Of a stretch of 45,406 nucleotides of DNA, positions 1 to 9,856 are shown piece after piece. This DNA comes from an uncultured Opitutia bacterium (GTDB taxonomy: Bacteria > Verrucomicrobiota > Verrucomicrobiia > Opitutales > Coraliomargaritaceae), in NCBI GenBank assembly GCA_913041275.1, contig CAJWHF010000005.1:1-45406 (forward strand). Direction: 5' to 3'. A model generated the notes under the pieces. It saw nothing but the letters and a program-made list of their open reading frames with translations, searched no databases and was not told the DNA's origin. The position numbers and the translations under genes are program-made. Within the stretch, counting starts at the first letter, position 1. Each line of letters opens with the position of its first letter.

Positions 1-2
1 AG

Positions 3-110
3 CAAATCTCTGACCTAGAAATCTGGACGAGTGGAGGTACTACAAATTTGCAGATTCCTGTGGATGGAGATACAGATACCAAATTCTTCCGCTTCAAGAT
101 GGCGGATTAG
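3..110 (+). CDS. C-terminal fragment of a CDS truncated by the window edge (…QISDLEIWTSGGTTNLQIPVDGDTDTKFFRFKMAD*)
   Basis: Open frame from the window start to TAG at 108-110; product not identifiable. Confidence 0.6.
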   Translation, partial: QISDLEIWTSGGTTNLQIPVDGDTDTKFFRFKMAD

Positions 111-161
111 TAAAGATACTTAATCATAGTATCACCCCCACCCGTTTCACTAAAATCCAAT

Positions 162-200
162 CCCCTATTCTTCTAGATTTGCTTAGGGGTCGCATTTTTT
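162..200 (+). terminator. possible intrinsic terminator after the truncated upstream CDS
   Basis: CCCCTA (162-167) / TAGGGG (184-189) inverted repeat followed by T6; long loop, so only moderate support. Confidence 0.35.
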
Positions 201-235
201 CTTTATTTGAATCTGAATATATTTACAAAAGTAGT

Positions 236-988
236 ATGAAAATTTTTCTCTTATTATTTATACTTTTTTCAACAAGCTTAAATGCTTTATCTATCAATTT
301 TGACTTTGAAGATCTAGGTACAATTTTTATCGATTTAGATGAATCCGTACTTGCACAATCTACAGTATCAAGAACGCAGATTGAAGTTTTTGAAACTGAA
401 CAAAACTTAAATAACTATGCAACTGGTTCTATCGGATCACAAAATTATGATTCATTTGATTCTCATTTATATAATTTTCTCTCATTCCCAGGATACGAAG
501 AAGATTGGTCGTTCCCAGGATCACAAGATTATGTTTCGATGAATCTTATAGATGAATTAACTGCTAATTTAAACATCCCTACATTTAACAATTTAGATTT
601 AAGCAATTTTGATACTAGAAATGATAATTCTAATGTATCATTTAGTCCTACATATGGAGGGCCAGTCTTTGTTCCTGGTCATATTTTTATAAATCAAGAT
701 TATACTATTATGTTCGATAATTCAATGTATCATGCAGCTGATATAAACTTTTACATGCAAGATGGCAAAGAACTATTAATTGACTTCGAAGCTTTCCCTA
801 ATGACGGATTTGTTAATGGTGGTTCATCATTGGCTGCTAGTATTTGGTTTATAGATAACAATGGCGAAGGATCTACTACCCTTATTGATAGCGATATTGT
901 CACTATTAGTACTCTTGTCCCAGAACCATCAACCTATGCTCTGATATTTGGAGCAGTTGGACTTGGTTTTGCTGTTAGTAGACGCTAG
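236..988 (+). CDS. PEP-CTERM sorting domain-containing secreted protein
   Basis: Start at ATG 236 gives signal peptide MKIFLLLFILFSTSLNALS; C-terminus VPEPSTYALIFGAVGLGFAVSRR is a PEP-CTERM signal (VPEP motif, hydrophobic helix, RR). The ORF-track start at TTG 179 overlaps the candidate terminator. Confidence 0.85.
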   Translation: MKIFLLLFILFSTSLNALSINFDFEDLGTIFIDLDESVLAQSTVSRTQIEVFETEQNLNNYATGSIGSQNYDSFDSHLYNFLSFPGYEEDWSFPGSQDYVSMNLIDELTANLNIPTFNNLDLSNFDTRNDNSNVSFSPTYGGPVFVPGHIFINQDYTIMFDNSMYHAADINFYMQDGKELLIDFEAFPNDGFVNGGSSLAASIWFIDNNGEGSTTLIDSDIVTISTLVPEPSTYALIFGAVGLGFAVSRR

Positions 989-1026
989 TAAGATACTAAA
1001 AATACCAGTTATTAAATCTCAAAAAG

Positions 1027-1111
1027 TGGTGGTCGAGGAGGGACTTGAACCCTCACGCCTTGCGGCACATGACCCTTAATCATGCGTGTCTGCCAATTCC
1101 ACCACTCGACC
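1027..1111 (-). tRNA. tRNA-Leu, anticodon AAG, CCA encoded
   Basis: Reverse complement GGTCGAGTGGTGGAATTGGCAGACACGCATGATTAAGGGTCATGTGCCGCAAGGCGTGAGGGTTCAAGTCCCTCCTCGACCACCA: 7-bp acceptor stem, long variable arm (GCC-GCAA-GGC), T arm GAGGG-TTCAAGT-CCCTC; anticodon arm CATGA-TTAAGGG-TCATG puts AAG at 34-36. Confidence 0.93.
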
Positions 1112-1308
1112 GGTAAGATATTAATATATCAAAGGATCACGTTGATAGGTAGCTTTTTTTCGAGTACAACAATAAATTATTAAAAATGTGAAAGTCTTAT
1201 AAAAACAAAGCTATTGTTGTATCTTGCTTTTCTATCTTCTACTGACATAAAGATAGCATAATAGTGCACGAGGGCAGATATATTTGGCCTCGTTTATCCA
1301 AGACAAAC

Positions 1309-3138
1309 ATGACAGACAAAGAAGTAGGCAATGAAACTGAGGCGACTAAAGAGCCCCTCAATTTAGATGGACTTTCCGGCTTAGACTTCGGACCTAACTG
1401 GGCCGATAAGAACGCTAAGCCATCCCGATCAAAGGCACAGAATAACGATCGTAAATCTAGACACACTAGCGGCAAGCATCCAAGAGATCGTCGTACCGAA
1501 AAAAGAGGCGGGCCTGGTCTGACAGATAAGAAATCCGACCGCAGAGGAAACTATTCCGGCAACCGCGAAAGACTACCAAAGAAATCTGTACCAATTACTT
1601 TCAACCCTACGGTTGGAGTCGACCTCTACCCCCAAGATGAAGCTTTTGATGCGCTTATAAAGCGCCTACGATCCAGTGCACGTACCTATCAACTTTTTGA
1701 TTTAGCACAGCTGCTTCTTGAAAAACCCGAGCGCTACATTGTAGTGGTTTCGCCTAAAGATTCAAAAGGTGGAGAAAAAACTAATCTCTACTACTCTGTG
1801 CCTGGACATTTGCCCTTTGAGACCGAAGAAGAAGCAGTCAGTTATGTGATCAAGCATCACATCGATTTATTCTTTGATACTGAAGAGATCGAAATCGATC
1901 CGCCCAAGGGCAGCTTTCTTATGGTCAACCGTTGTACCATAACCGGCGAGCTATTGGGACCACCTAATTATCATCGTTATCAAGAATTTCTACAGCGTCA
2001 CTTCACCACACGTATTAACGGTATGTCCTTCGAACGATTCAGCTCCAAGATTGAAAGCGTAAAAGAACAAGAGCAAATTGATGCATGGCTCGAATCAATG
2101 AAGAAAGCTACTCGCTATACTGTAAAGGATTCGCAAGAAATCGAAAAAGTATCTTTTGAAACACTCGGAAGTGCCCGTGAATATCTCTTAAATAATCATA
2201 AGGATAAGGTCGTCGGTTCAGATGAAAGTATTCGTTTTGCAGGGCGTGATATAGAACGTCTGCCGCAGGGCAACATACGGCGCTCAGTAGAAGCCTACGT
2301 CGAACAGCAAAAGCACTTTCCACTAGACTCAGCCAATAATATTCGTGGTCGTCTGCGTCGCCAGAAATTTGCCGTTTATAAAAAAGGAACAAAGGGCGTA
2401 TCATTCGTCTGCGCGGTAAAAAGAAAATTTCGCGACAGTACAAGCGTGTTTACTGATTCGATACGTGACCTAATCGATTTCATTGAAAAACATCCAGATT
2501 TACCTGCCTCAAAACTACCCAAAGAATATATTGGTGTAGATACAGAGAAACAGAATCCTGAAAAACTTAAAATGACCGAAGCGGAAGTCGAGGCTGCCGC
2601 AAAAGCTAAGTCTCAAGCCAAGGTCGATTCCGAAGCCAATTCGGAGGTTAGTAGTTTGGCGGCAGACGAAAATCCAACAGAAGTCGCCACTCCTAAAGAA
2701 GATTCCCCTAAAATAACCGAAGACGCACAAGCTTCAACCGAGGCGACACCCAAGAGCATTTTAAGCAAAGAAGAGGAGCTTAAGCTTCGCCAATTGATGC
2801 TAGATCTTCGCTGGTTGATCACCGAGGGATACGTCACCGAATACGGTGACGGGCGCCTGTTTGCTCCCCCTCCAATGCCACTTCCAAAACCGAAGGTTCC
2901 AATGACAAAGGAAACGGCTGAAAAAGAAGTTTCTAAATCTCAGACTACGACCCCAAGTGACACAGAGCCTGAGATAATTAATTCAGAGCTCGTAGCAACT
3001 GCTATTACAGAGGATAGCAATAACGATGGTAGCAATAACGATGCTACCAATACTGAGGCTGTTCAGGTAGAGGCCGAAGCTGAAACTGACACCGATATAT
3101 CACCTGTAAAAGATGTGCCCGATGAGGGAGAAAAGTAA
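1309..3138 (+). CDS. uncharacterised protein with basic disordered N-terminus and acidic C-terminal tail
   Basis: Long ORF; likely start ATG 1309 (MTDKEVGNE…) rather than GTG 1264; no family recognised. Confidence 0.8.
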   Translation: MTDKEVGNETEATKEPLNLDGLSGLDFGPNWADKNAKPSRSKAQNNDRKSRHTSGKHPRDRRTEKRGGPGLTDKKSDRRGNYSGNRERLPKKSVPITFNPTVGVDLYPQDEAFDALIKRLRSSARTYQLFDLAQLLLEKPERYIVVVSPKDSKGGEKTNLYYSVPGHLPFETEEEAVSYVIKHHIDLFFDTEEIEIDPPKGSFLMVNRCTITGELLGPPNYHRYQEFLQRHFTTRINGMSFERFSSKIESVKEQEQIDAWLESMKKATRYTVKDSQEIEKVSFETLGSAREYLLNNHKDKVVGSDESIRFAGRDIERLPQGNIRRSVEAYVEQQKHFPLDSANNIRGRLRRQKFAVYKKGTKGVSFVCAVKRKFRDSTSVFTDSIRDLIDFIEKHPDLPASKLPKEYIGVDTEKQNPEKLKMTEAEVEAAAKAKSQAKVDSEANSEVSSLAADENPTEVATPKEDSPKITEDAQASTEATPKSILSKEEELKLRQLMLDLRWLITEGYVTEYGDGRLFAPPPMPLPKPKVPMTKETAEKEVSKSQTTTPSDTEPEIINSELVATAITEDSNNDGSNNDATNTEAVQVEAEAETDTDISPVKDVPDEGEK

Positions 3139-3173
3139 TTGTTAGCAGGGCGCAAGAACTCAGCGCTAATTAC

Positions 3174-3719
3174 TTAAGAATTATGCGCCCTAGCATTGCT
3201 CTTGTAGGTGCGTACCAAGTGGCGCGTTACATCAGATAAGCTACGCTGATCAGTGCTAATGGCAGCTCCACAAGACATGTAAATAGGTTCGCGTTCCTTT
3301 AAGAGTAATCGAATTTCAGCTTCGGGATCTTCCACGTCAAGTAGAGGACGATTTTTATTACGATTTGTACGTTCGATAATACTTTCCAAGGAAGCAAAAA
3401 GACAAATAACAACCCCCTTGGCCTTTAGTAATTCCTTCATGCCTTCTTGTATGACCAGTCCACCACCACAGGAGATAACGCAACCGGAATCTGGATGACC
3501 ATTATCTATGAATTGACGCTCTAGCTTACGGAAATGAGCCTCGCCATAAGTAGAAAATATTTCGGAAATTCGAGAGCCTTGCTCTTTTTCTATTTGATGA
3601 TCCGAGTCGATAAACTTGTACCCTAATTCGCGAGCAACACGGCGACCTATAGACGACTTACCCACCCCCATAAAACCGACGAGGTATAGATTAGTATTAT
3701 TTATAGGTACATTTTTCAA
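3174..3719 (-). CDS. aroK: shikimate kinase
   Basis: P-loop GFMGVGKSSIGRRVA, FIDSD, SCGGGLV, NRPLL motifs; apparent TTG start. Confidence 0.9.
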   Translation of the reverse strand: MKNVPINNTNLYLVGFMGVGKSSIGRRVARELGYKFIDSDHQIEKEQGSRISEIFSTYGEAHFRKLERQFIDNGHPDSGCVISCGGGLVIQEGMKELLKAKGVVICLFASLESIIERTNRNKNRPLLDVEDPEAEIRLLLKEREPIYMSCGAAISTDQRSLSDVTRHLVRTYKSNARAHNS

Positions 3720-3779
3720 GTAGCTGATATTGCTGGAAAATTGAAGGGCTGTGCGAACATAAAATAAAGGATTTTTTAT

Positions 3780-4577
3780 TTATCTTTGCCAACTAGGGGA
3801 CCAACAACTAGTGCGCCCTCCAACTTTTGCCCTACTAAGAAGTTTACCGGTCTGTGGGCAGCTACCACCAGCCTTCCACCTATGGTTGAAGAGCCAATTT
3901 TCAGGGGGCCTACCCCAGTCTGCACCGATCACACGGATAGCATCTTCAGAAACTTCGCGGATTCGTGTGTAGAGTTCCTTTCGCTCGCGCATAGTAATTC
4001 TACCGCATTTTCTAGATGGCAGGATACGGCTTCTCCACAGAATCTCGTCGGCCATCCAATTACCGACTCCAGGAAAGAATTCCTGTACCAAAAGAACCGC
4101 TTTGATCGGAGACTTCGTACGCCTATTAAGATATGTATCAACACGGTCAAAGCTATATTCAGGAGATAAAATTTCAGGCGGACGATGAGCCCACCAGTCA
4201 GGCTCTTGGTCGTGATTGGAGTACAAGATACGACCAAACATACGCGCATCGGAAAAGACTAGTGATAGCTTACTATCCATTCTTAGTATCAAGTGATCGT
4301 GTTTAGCTGGTTTCTCACCTGCTTGTAACACTTGCATCTTTCCTGTCATACCCAGATGCACACCAAGCCAATGGCTCTGCCCAAAACGCAAACATAACTG
4401 CTTCCCATGCACTAGAGACTCTATGAATTTTTCCTGAACTAAGTTTTGTTTAAGCGCTGCACAATCTAGGCCCCTAAATACTCGTTTATCTGAATTAAGA
4501 TGAACGCTAGTGACAGTTTGGTTCAAAGCAGGTAGCCACTGTTTTCGGTAATACTCAACTTCAGCTAGTTCGGGCAT
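3780..4577 (-). CDS. Fpg/Nei family DNA glycosylase with zinc-less finger
   Basis: MPELAEVEYYRKQW N-terminus, HLGMTGK, GVGNWMADEILWRSRI (H2TH), C-terminal GGRTSCWSPSWQ in place of GRSTYFCPxCQ. Confidence 0.9.
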   Translation of the reverse strand: MPELAEVEYYRKQWLPALNQTVTSVHLNSDKRVFRGLDCAALKQNLVQEKFIESLVHGKQLCLRFGQSHWLGVHLGMTGKMQVLQAGEKPAKHDHLILRMDSKLSLVFSDARMFGRILYSNHDQEPDWWAHRPPEILSPEYSFDRVDTYLNRRTKSPIKAVLLVQEFFPGVGNWMADEILWRSRILPSRKCGRITMRERKELYTRIREVSEDAIRVIGADWGRPPENWLFNHRWKAGGSCPQTGKLLSRAKVGGRTSCWSPSWQR

Positions 4578-4678
4578 CTAATAGGTCTTCAGCTTGGCTT
4601 TTTATAAATTTTATACCTAAAAAATATATGTGTATTGCAGCTATACTTCAATACACTTCAAATAATATTATACAATTT

Positions 4679-5587
4679 ATGCCCAAGCCAAAGATTATAG
4701 ATTGCCACACGCATGCCTATCCCGATGAAGTCGCATTTAACCCGCATGCCTGGGCGAATGAGCGAGGGGAACAATATTGGGCAGAACTGGTAGCCCCAAA
4801 AGAAAGGAAGAGCATCCAAGGCTGGAATGATCCAGCTCAAATGTTAGCAGCAATGGACGCTGCAGAGGTCGACGAAGCTGTCTTATTAGGGTGGTACTGG
4901 ACGAAAGAATCTACTTGCCGCTGGCATAATCAAGTAATGGCCAATTGGATTAGTCACGCACCCGGCCGCTTTAACGCTTTTGCCGCAATCTATCCAAATG
5001 CCAATGTAATTGACCAACTAGAAACTGCGAAAACATTGGGCTTTGTTGGTGTAGGTGAACTACACATCGGCGTACAGGGTTACGAAAAATCGCCCACGCA
5101 TTGGAAAACCATGGCAAAGTGGTGTGCAGAATCAAATTGGCCGATCAATTTTCACGTTACCGATGAATCAATACGCATGCCACCTAATGCTGTTCAAACA
5201 CCGCTACAAACATTCATAAAAATAGCTCAGCAAGAGCCTCAATTAAAAATGATTTTAGCCCATTGGGGAGGGCAAATTGCTCATTTAGAAAAGAATCCCC
5301 AAATGCGTGAGATTTTGCAAAATGTCTATTACGACTCTGCAGCTAGTCCTTTACTTTATGATATCAGTATCTTTAAGCAGATGCTTGAGATCGTTGGTCC
5401 TCATAAAATACTCTTCGGATCCGACTACCCTCTTATGCTCTATCCCAGAAAAGGAAAGATTCCCAAAATGACACCTTTTATTGATTCTATTCGCGAAGAA
5501 TCAGGACTACGCAACGAACAAATCGTCCGTCTACTCGGGGGGAATTTCGATCAATTATTGCCAAACAGATGGGCGCCTAAAACTTAA
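4679..5587 (+). CDS. amidohydrolase family protein (Amidohydro_2-like TIM barrel)
   Basis: IDCHTHAYPDE metal-binding motif, FGSDYPLM near C-terminus; start ATG 4679 preferred over the ORF-track start 4628. Confidence 0.8.
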   Translation: MPKPKIIDCHTHAYPDEVAFNPHAWANERGEQYWAELVAPKERKSIQGWNDPAQMLAAMDAAEVDEAVLLGWYWTKESTCRWHNQVMANWISHAPGRFNAFAAIYPNANVIDQLETAKTLGFVGVGELHIGVQGYEKSPTHWKTMAKWCAESNWPINFHVTDESIRMPPNAVQTPLQTFIKIAQQEPQLKMILAHWGGQIAHLEKNPQMREILQNVYYDSAASPLLYDISIFKQMLEIVGPHKILFGSDYPLMLYPRKGKIPKMTPFIDSIREESGLRNEQIVRLLGGNFDQLLPNRWAPKT

Positions 5588-5760
5588 TTGATACTGGCTA
5601 ACGCTCCAAATAAAGGCTTGATGTCAAGCTAATGGCTATTCAATTTACAGAATTTTTACCTCCATGGTATTAGCAAATCGAATAGTATGGAATAATCTGC
5701 TTTAAGATTTGTATTACTTATAGGTACATGATAACGGTTTATTAAATTCTAAACCTATTT

Positions 5761-8511
5761 ATGTCCACAAAGCATTCAAATATTACAAGCCGTTGGAATG
5801 CCGACTTGATCGATCAAAATTACGAGCATTGGCGTAGTAATCCCGAGATACTAAGTCCGGAATGGCGGGCATTTTTCGAAGGATTTGAAATCGGCCAAGA
5901 TACTGTCGCGGGGCTTCCTGAATTAAATAGTGTCGATAGTAATAATCTCGATAGCGACGCGTCTAAACAATCAAGAGCTATAGGTCTAATCTACGCCTAC
6001 CGGTCGATTGGTCACACAATTGCAGACTTTAATCCCCTAACGAAGGAGAAGCCGTTTAATCCACGGCTTACTTTAGAGCGACTCGGCTTCGACCAATCAG
6101 ATCTAGAGCGTGTATTTCATACAGGTAATTATCTTGGTGGAAAAGATATGACTCTGGGCGAGCTAATTGAACGCTTAGAGAAGACCTATTGCGATACTGT
6201 AGGCGTAGAGTATATACATATACAAGAGACGCCCAAACGCCGCTGGATACAGGCCCGTATTGAACCAGAGTGCTTTATTCCGCGCTTCACAAAAGATGAA
6301 AAATGGCGTATCCTGAGAACAATTACACAAGCGGAGGATTTTGAAAATTTCCTCCAGAATCGTTATGTAGGACAGAAACGTTTCTCCCTAGAAGGCGGCG
6401 AAACTTTGATAGCTTGCCTAGAAAGTATATTTGAACGCTGCGGTAAAAACTCAGTAGACGAAATTGTCATAGGCATGGCACACAGAGGACGACTCAATGT
6501 CTTGGCTAATTTCCTAGGAAAGTCTCTTGAATATATTTTTCGCGAGTTTTCAGAAAACTACGTGCCAGATACGATCCATGGAGACGGCGATGTAAAGTAC
6601 CACCTTGGCTTCGAGACCAAGCGCACTACCAGTGATGGTCACGAAGTAGAACTTCGATTGGCTGCCAATCCCAGTCACCTAGAAGCAGTGAATCCAGTCG
6701 TAGAAGGTAAAGCGCGTGCGCGGCAACGCATACGTGGTGACCTCGATCGAAAACGCGTCCTCCCCCTACTCATCCACGGCGATGCCGCTATTGCAGGCCA
6801 AGGGATTGTAGCTGAAGTAATCAACTTTTCTCAATTAAAGGGCTACCGCACAGGTGGCACAATCCATCTGGTCATTAATAATCAGATAGGCTTCACGACC
6901 GATCCGTCCGATGCTCGTTCTAGTCGTTACTGTACCGATGTAGCTAAAATAGTCGAAGCACCAATTTTTCACGTCAATGGCAACGACCCACTTGCAGTAA
7001 TTGCTGTTACCGAAGCTGCTTTCGATTACCGACAAACCTTCGGCTGTGACGTAGTGATCGATATGTATTGTTGGCGCAAACATGGACATAATGAGTCCGA
7101 CGAGCCAGCCTTCACACAGCCTATACTTTATAAGACAATTTCAGAGATGCCATTAATCGGCCATGAGCTAGGGAAACGCCTTATTGCTGCAGGCGATTTG
7201 ACTGCAGCCGAGGTCAAAACGATTAAGACTGAATACTCGCAAAAACTAGATACAGCTTTTGAAAGCGTAAAAGAAAGTAACAAGTCCGATCCATTCGAAG
7301 GGTCGAGTGCCAGGACCCAACCATCGTATAGTTTTAAAAACTTTGAGACTAAAGTCTCAAAGGAAGACTTAACGCTTATAGCAAAACAGCTAACGCACAT
7401 ACCGGAAGGCTTTAATGCTAACAAAAAAATAGTTCGGCAACTCGCTACTAAACTGAAGTCTTTTGAAGAGAATAATGGGGTCGACTGGGGCATGGGTGAG
7501 GCGCTTGCTTTTGGCAGTTTATTACTCGACGGAACGCCTGTTCGCCTCAGCGGTCAGGATTGTGAACGTGGGACATTCAGCCACCGCCACTCAGTCCTAT
7601 ACGACGTGGAAACTAGAGAGAAATATGTTCCTTTGCTGGATATAAGGGAGGATCAAGCGCAGTTTTGCGTACATAACTCTTTACTATCTGAAGCAGCGGT
7701 CTTGGGTTTTGACTACGGCTATTCTCTAGACTACCCCCAAATGCTCTGCATTTGGGAAGCACAGTTCGGCGACTTTGTTAATGGAGCTCAAGTTATCATA
7801 GATCAATTTATTACAAGCAGTGAATCCAAATGGGGAAGACTAAGTGGCCTTGTAATGCTCCTTCCACACGGATACGAAGGTCAAGGCCCCGAACATTCCT
7901 CCGCCAGACTTGAGCGCTTTCTTCAGGGCTGCGCCGAGAATAACATACAGGTTTGTAATGTAACTACTCCTGCACAATACTTTCATCTGATGCGTCGCCA
8001 GATGAAGCGTGAGTTTAAAAAACCACTCATCATTATGGCGCCAAAGAGTCTACTCCGCCACAAAAACTGTATCTCCAAAATTGAAGATTTTTGTGAGAAT
8101 GAATTCTGGTCGATCCTTGATGATGAAAATACACAAAAGAATGATACTAAGCGTATCATATTGTGCTCGGGTAAAATTTACTACGACCTAAGTGCATATC
8201 GTGAAGAGAAATCTATTAAAGATTCTGCCATAGTTCGCGTAGAACAACTCTACCCTCTGCACCGAGATCTTTTGAAGCAAATCTTTGCTAACTACCCGCA
8301 GGCTAAATCTATAGTTTGGTGCCAAGAAGAACCTAAAAATATGGGTGCCTGGAGCTTCATCGCACCACGTATTCTAGAAACGACCGGCAAATCACCTATC
8401 TATGTCGGCCGCAAAGGTTCCGCTAGTCCCGCCGTCGGGTCGCTAGCTGTACATAAATACGAGCAAAAGAAATTAATTGAATCTGCTTTCACAGCCAACC
8501 CGGCTCAGTAA
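5761..8511 (+). CDS. sucA: 2-oxoglutarate dehydrogenase E1 component
   Basis: E1o motifs [76 protein letters not shown]; upstream of sucB. Confidence 0.97.
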   Translation: MSTKHSNITSRWNADLIDQNYEHWRSNPEILSPEWRAFFEGFEIGQDTVAGLPELNSVDSNNLDSDASKQSRAIGLIYAYRSIGHTIADFNPLTKEKPFNPRLTLERLGFDQSDLERVFHTGNYLGGKDMTLGELIERLEKTYCDTVGVEYIHIQETPKRRWIQARIEPECFIPRFTKDEKWRILRTITQAEDFENFLQNRYVGQKRFSLEGGETLIACLESIFERCGKNSVDEIVIGMAHRGRLNVLANFLGKSLEYIFREFSENYVPDTIHGDGDVKYHLGFETKRTTSDGHEVELRLAANPSHLEAVNPVVEGKARARQRIRGDLDRKRVLPLLIHGDAAIAGQGIVAEVINFSQLKGYRTGGTIHLVINNQIGFTTDPSDARSSRYCTDVAKIVEAPIFHVNGNDPLAVIAVTEAAFDYRQTFGCDVVIDMYCWRKHGHNESDEPAFTQPILYKTISEMPLIGHELGKRLIAAGDLTAAEVKTIKTEYSQKLDTAFESVKESNKSDPFEGSSARTQPSYSFKNFETKVSKEDLTLIAKQLTHIPEGFNANKKIVRQLATKLKSFEENNGVDWGMGEALAFGSLLLDGTPVRLSGQDCERGTFSHRHSVLYDVETREKYVPLLDIREDQAQFCVHNSLLSEAAVLGFDYGYSLDYPQMLCIWEAQFGDFVNGAQVIIDQFITSSESKWGRLSGLVMLLPHGYEGQGPEHSSARLERFLQGCAENNIQVCNVTTPAQYFHLMRRQMKREFKKPLIIMAPKSLLRHKNCISKIEDFCENEFWSILDDENTQKNDTKRIILCSGKIYYDLSAYREEKSIKDSAIVRVEQLYPLHRDLLKQIFANYPQAKSIVWCQEEPKNMGAWSFIAPRILETTGKSPIYVGRKGSASPAVGSLAVHKYEQKKLIESAFTANPAQ

Positions 8512-8539
8512 TGACTACATGCCCAAACTCGTTTAAATT

Positions 8540-9817
8540 ATGGCAACAGAAGTAATAATTCCCGCTATGGGCGAATCAATCAGCTCCGGAATACTAGCTG
8601 CTTGGCACATTAAAGACGGCGACTATGTCGAAAAAGAGCAAGTCCTCTACGAACTTGAGACAGACAAAATTACCTCTGAGGCTAGTGCCGAGGTCGCAGG
8701 TGTCATTTCAATAAAAGTTCCGGCCGAAGAAGAGGTAGATATCGGCCAAGTGGTCGCTGTAATTGACGAGAGTGTCTCGGCTGCGCCTGCAAGTGAGGAT
8801 ATCAGCGAAAAGCAGGCGCCTACTAGTGATAGCTCTACAGCCGAGGCAGAAATAGATCCTGAACCTACATCTATTTCCGAAACCCAATTACCGGAACCTA
8901 CACAATTAAATCACTCTCAAACGCTCTCTCCTGCCGCCCGAAAAGCAGCCGAGGAAACTAGAGCGGACCTAAGTAGCATCGACGGCAGCGGAAAAGATGG
9001 CCGAATAACAAAGAGTGATATCCTGGAAGCACCTACACAGCAACTAAAACAAAATATAGAACAGGTTAAAACTATCTCTGTTACTGATGTATCTTTATCG
9101 ACTGTACCTACTCCTGAGCGCCACGAAACTCGAAAAAAGATGTCACCACTTCGCAAGAAGATTGCTGAGCGCTTGGTCGCAGCGACACAAGAAGCCGCTA
9201 TGCTTACTACTTTTAATGAAGTGGATATGAGCGCAGTTATAGGACTGCGCAAACAGCACCAAGAAAAATTTACCGAGCGCCATGGTATCAAACTAGGCTT
9301 CATGTCTTTCTTCACGAAAGCTGTTACGCACGCGCTACAAGCAGTACCCCAAGTTAATGCGCGGATCGAAGGAAATGAAGTCGTCACTCAACACTACTTC
9401 GATATAGGTGTAGCGGTGGGCACTGAGAAAGGTCTCATGGTACCAGTACTTAGAAATTGCGACCAAAAAGGTTTTGCTGAAATAGAAAATGATATTCTTA
9501 ACTACGCCAATTCAGCACGGGAAGGAAAAATCCAAATGAGCGACCTTCAGGGAGGAGTCTTTACTATATCTAATGGCGGAATTTACGGATCCATGTTGAG
9601 CACCCCAATAGTAAATCATCCACAACCTGCTATACTTGGACTGCATAATATAACTGAGCGTGCTATGGTGGTTAAAGGCGAGATTGTAGCACGTCCAATG
9701 ATGTATCTCGCACTTAGTTACGACCACCGACTCATTGATGGGAAGGAAGCGGTCACATTCCTAGTAAAAGTAAAAGAAGCCATCGAAGACCCGGCGAAAT
9801 TGATGTTTGGTATCTAG
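8540..9817 (+). CDS. sucB: dihydrolipoyllysine-residue succinyltransferase (E2o)
   Basis: One lipoyl domain ([10 protein letters not shown]), E3-binding domain, catalytic [17 protein letters not shown]. Confidence 0.96.
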   Translation: MATEVIIPAMGESISSGILAAWHIKDGDYVEKEQVLYELETDKITSEASAEVAGVISIKVPAEEEVDIGQVVAVIDESVSAAPASEDISEKQAPTSDSSTAEAEIDPEPTSISETQLPEPTQLNHSQTLSPAARKAAEETRADLSSIDGSGKDGRITKSDILEAPTQQLKQNIEQVKTISVTDVSLSTVPTPERHETRKKMSPLRKKIAERLVAATQEAAMLTTFNEVDMSAVIGLRKQHQEKFTERHGIKLGFMSFFTKAVTHALQAVPQVNARIEGNEVVTQHYFDIGVAVGTEKGLMVPVLRNCDQKGFAEIENDILNYANSAREGKIQMSDLQGGVFTISNGGIYGSMLSTPIVNHPQPAILGLHNITERAMVVKGEIVARPMMYLALSYDHRLIDGKEAVTFLVKVKEAIEDPAKLMFGI

Positions 9818-9856
9818 GCTACATAATCTCTAAATATCTATCATACATATATTTAC

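Noticed and set aside
3019-3052. Short GATAGCAATAAC-type repeat in the 1309 gene
   Set aside because: Low-complexity Asn/Asp coding repeat (SNNDGSNND), not a repeat array or CRISPR
5806-5817. 12-bp palindrome TTGATCGATCAA in sucA
   Set aside because: Several palindromes of this length are expected by chance in 45 kb
8917-9387. 156-aa minus-strand ORF
   Set aside because: Antisense to sucB
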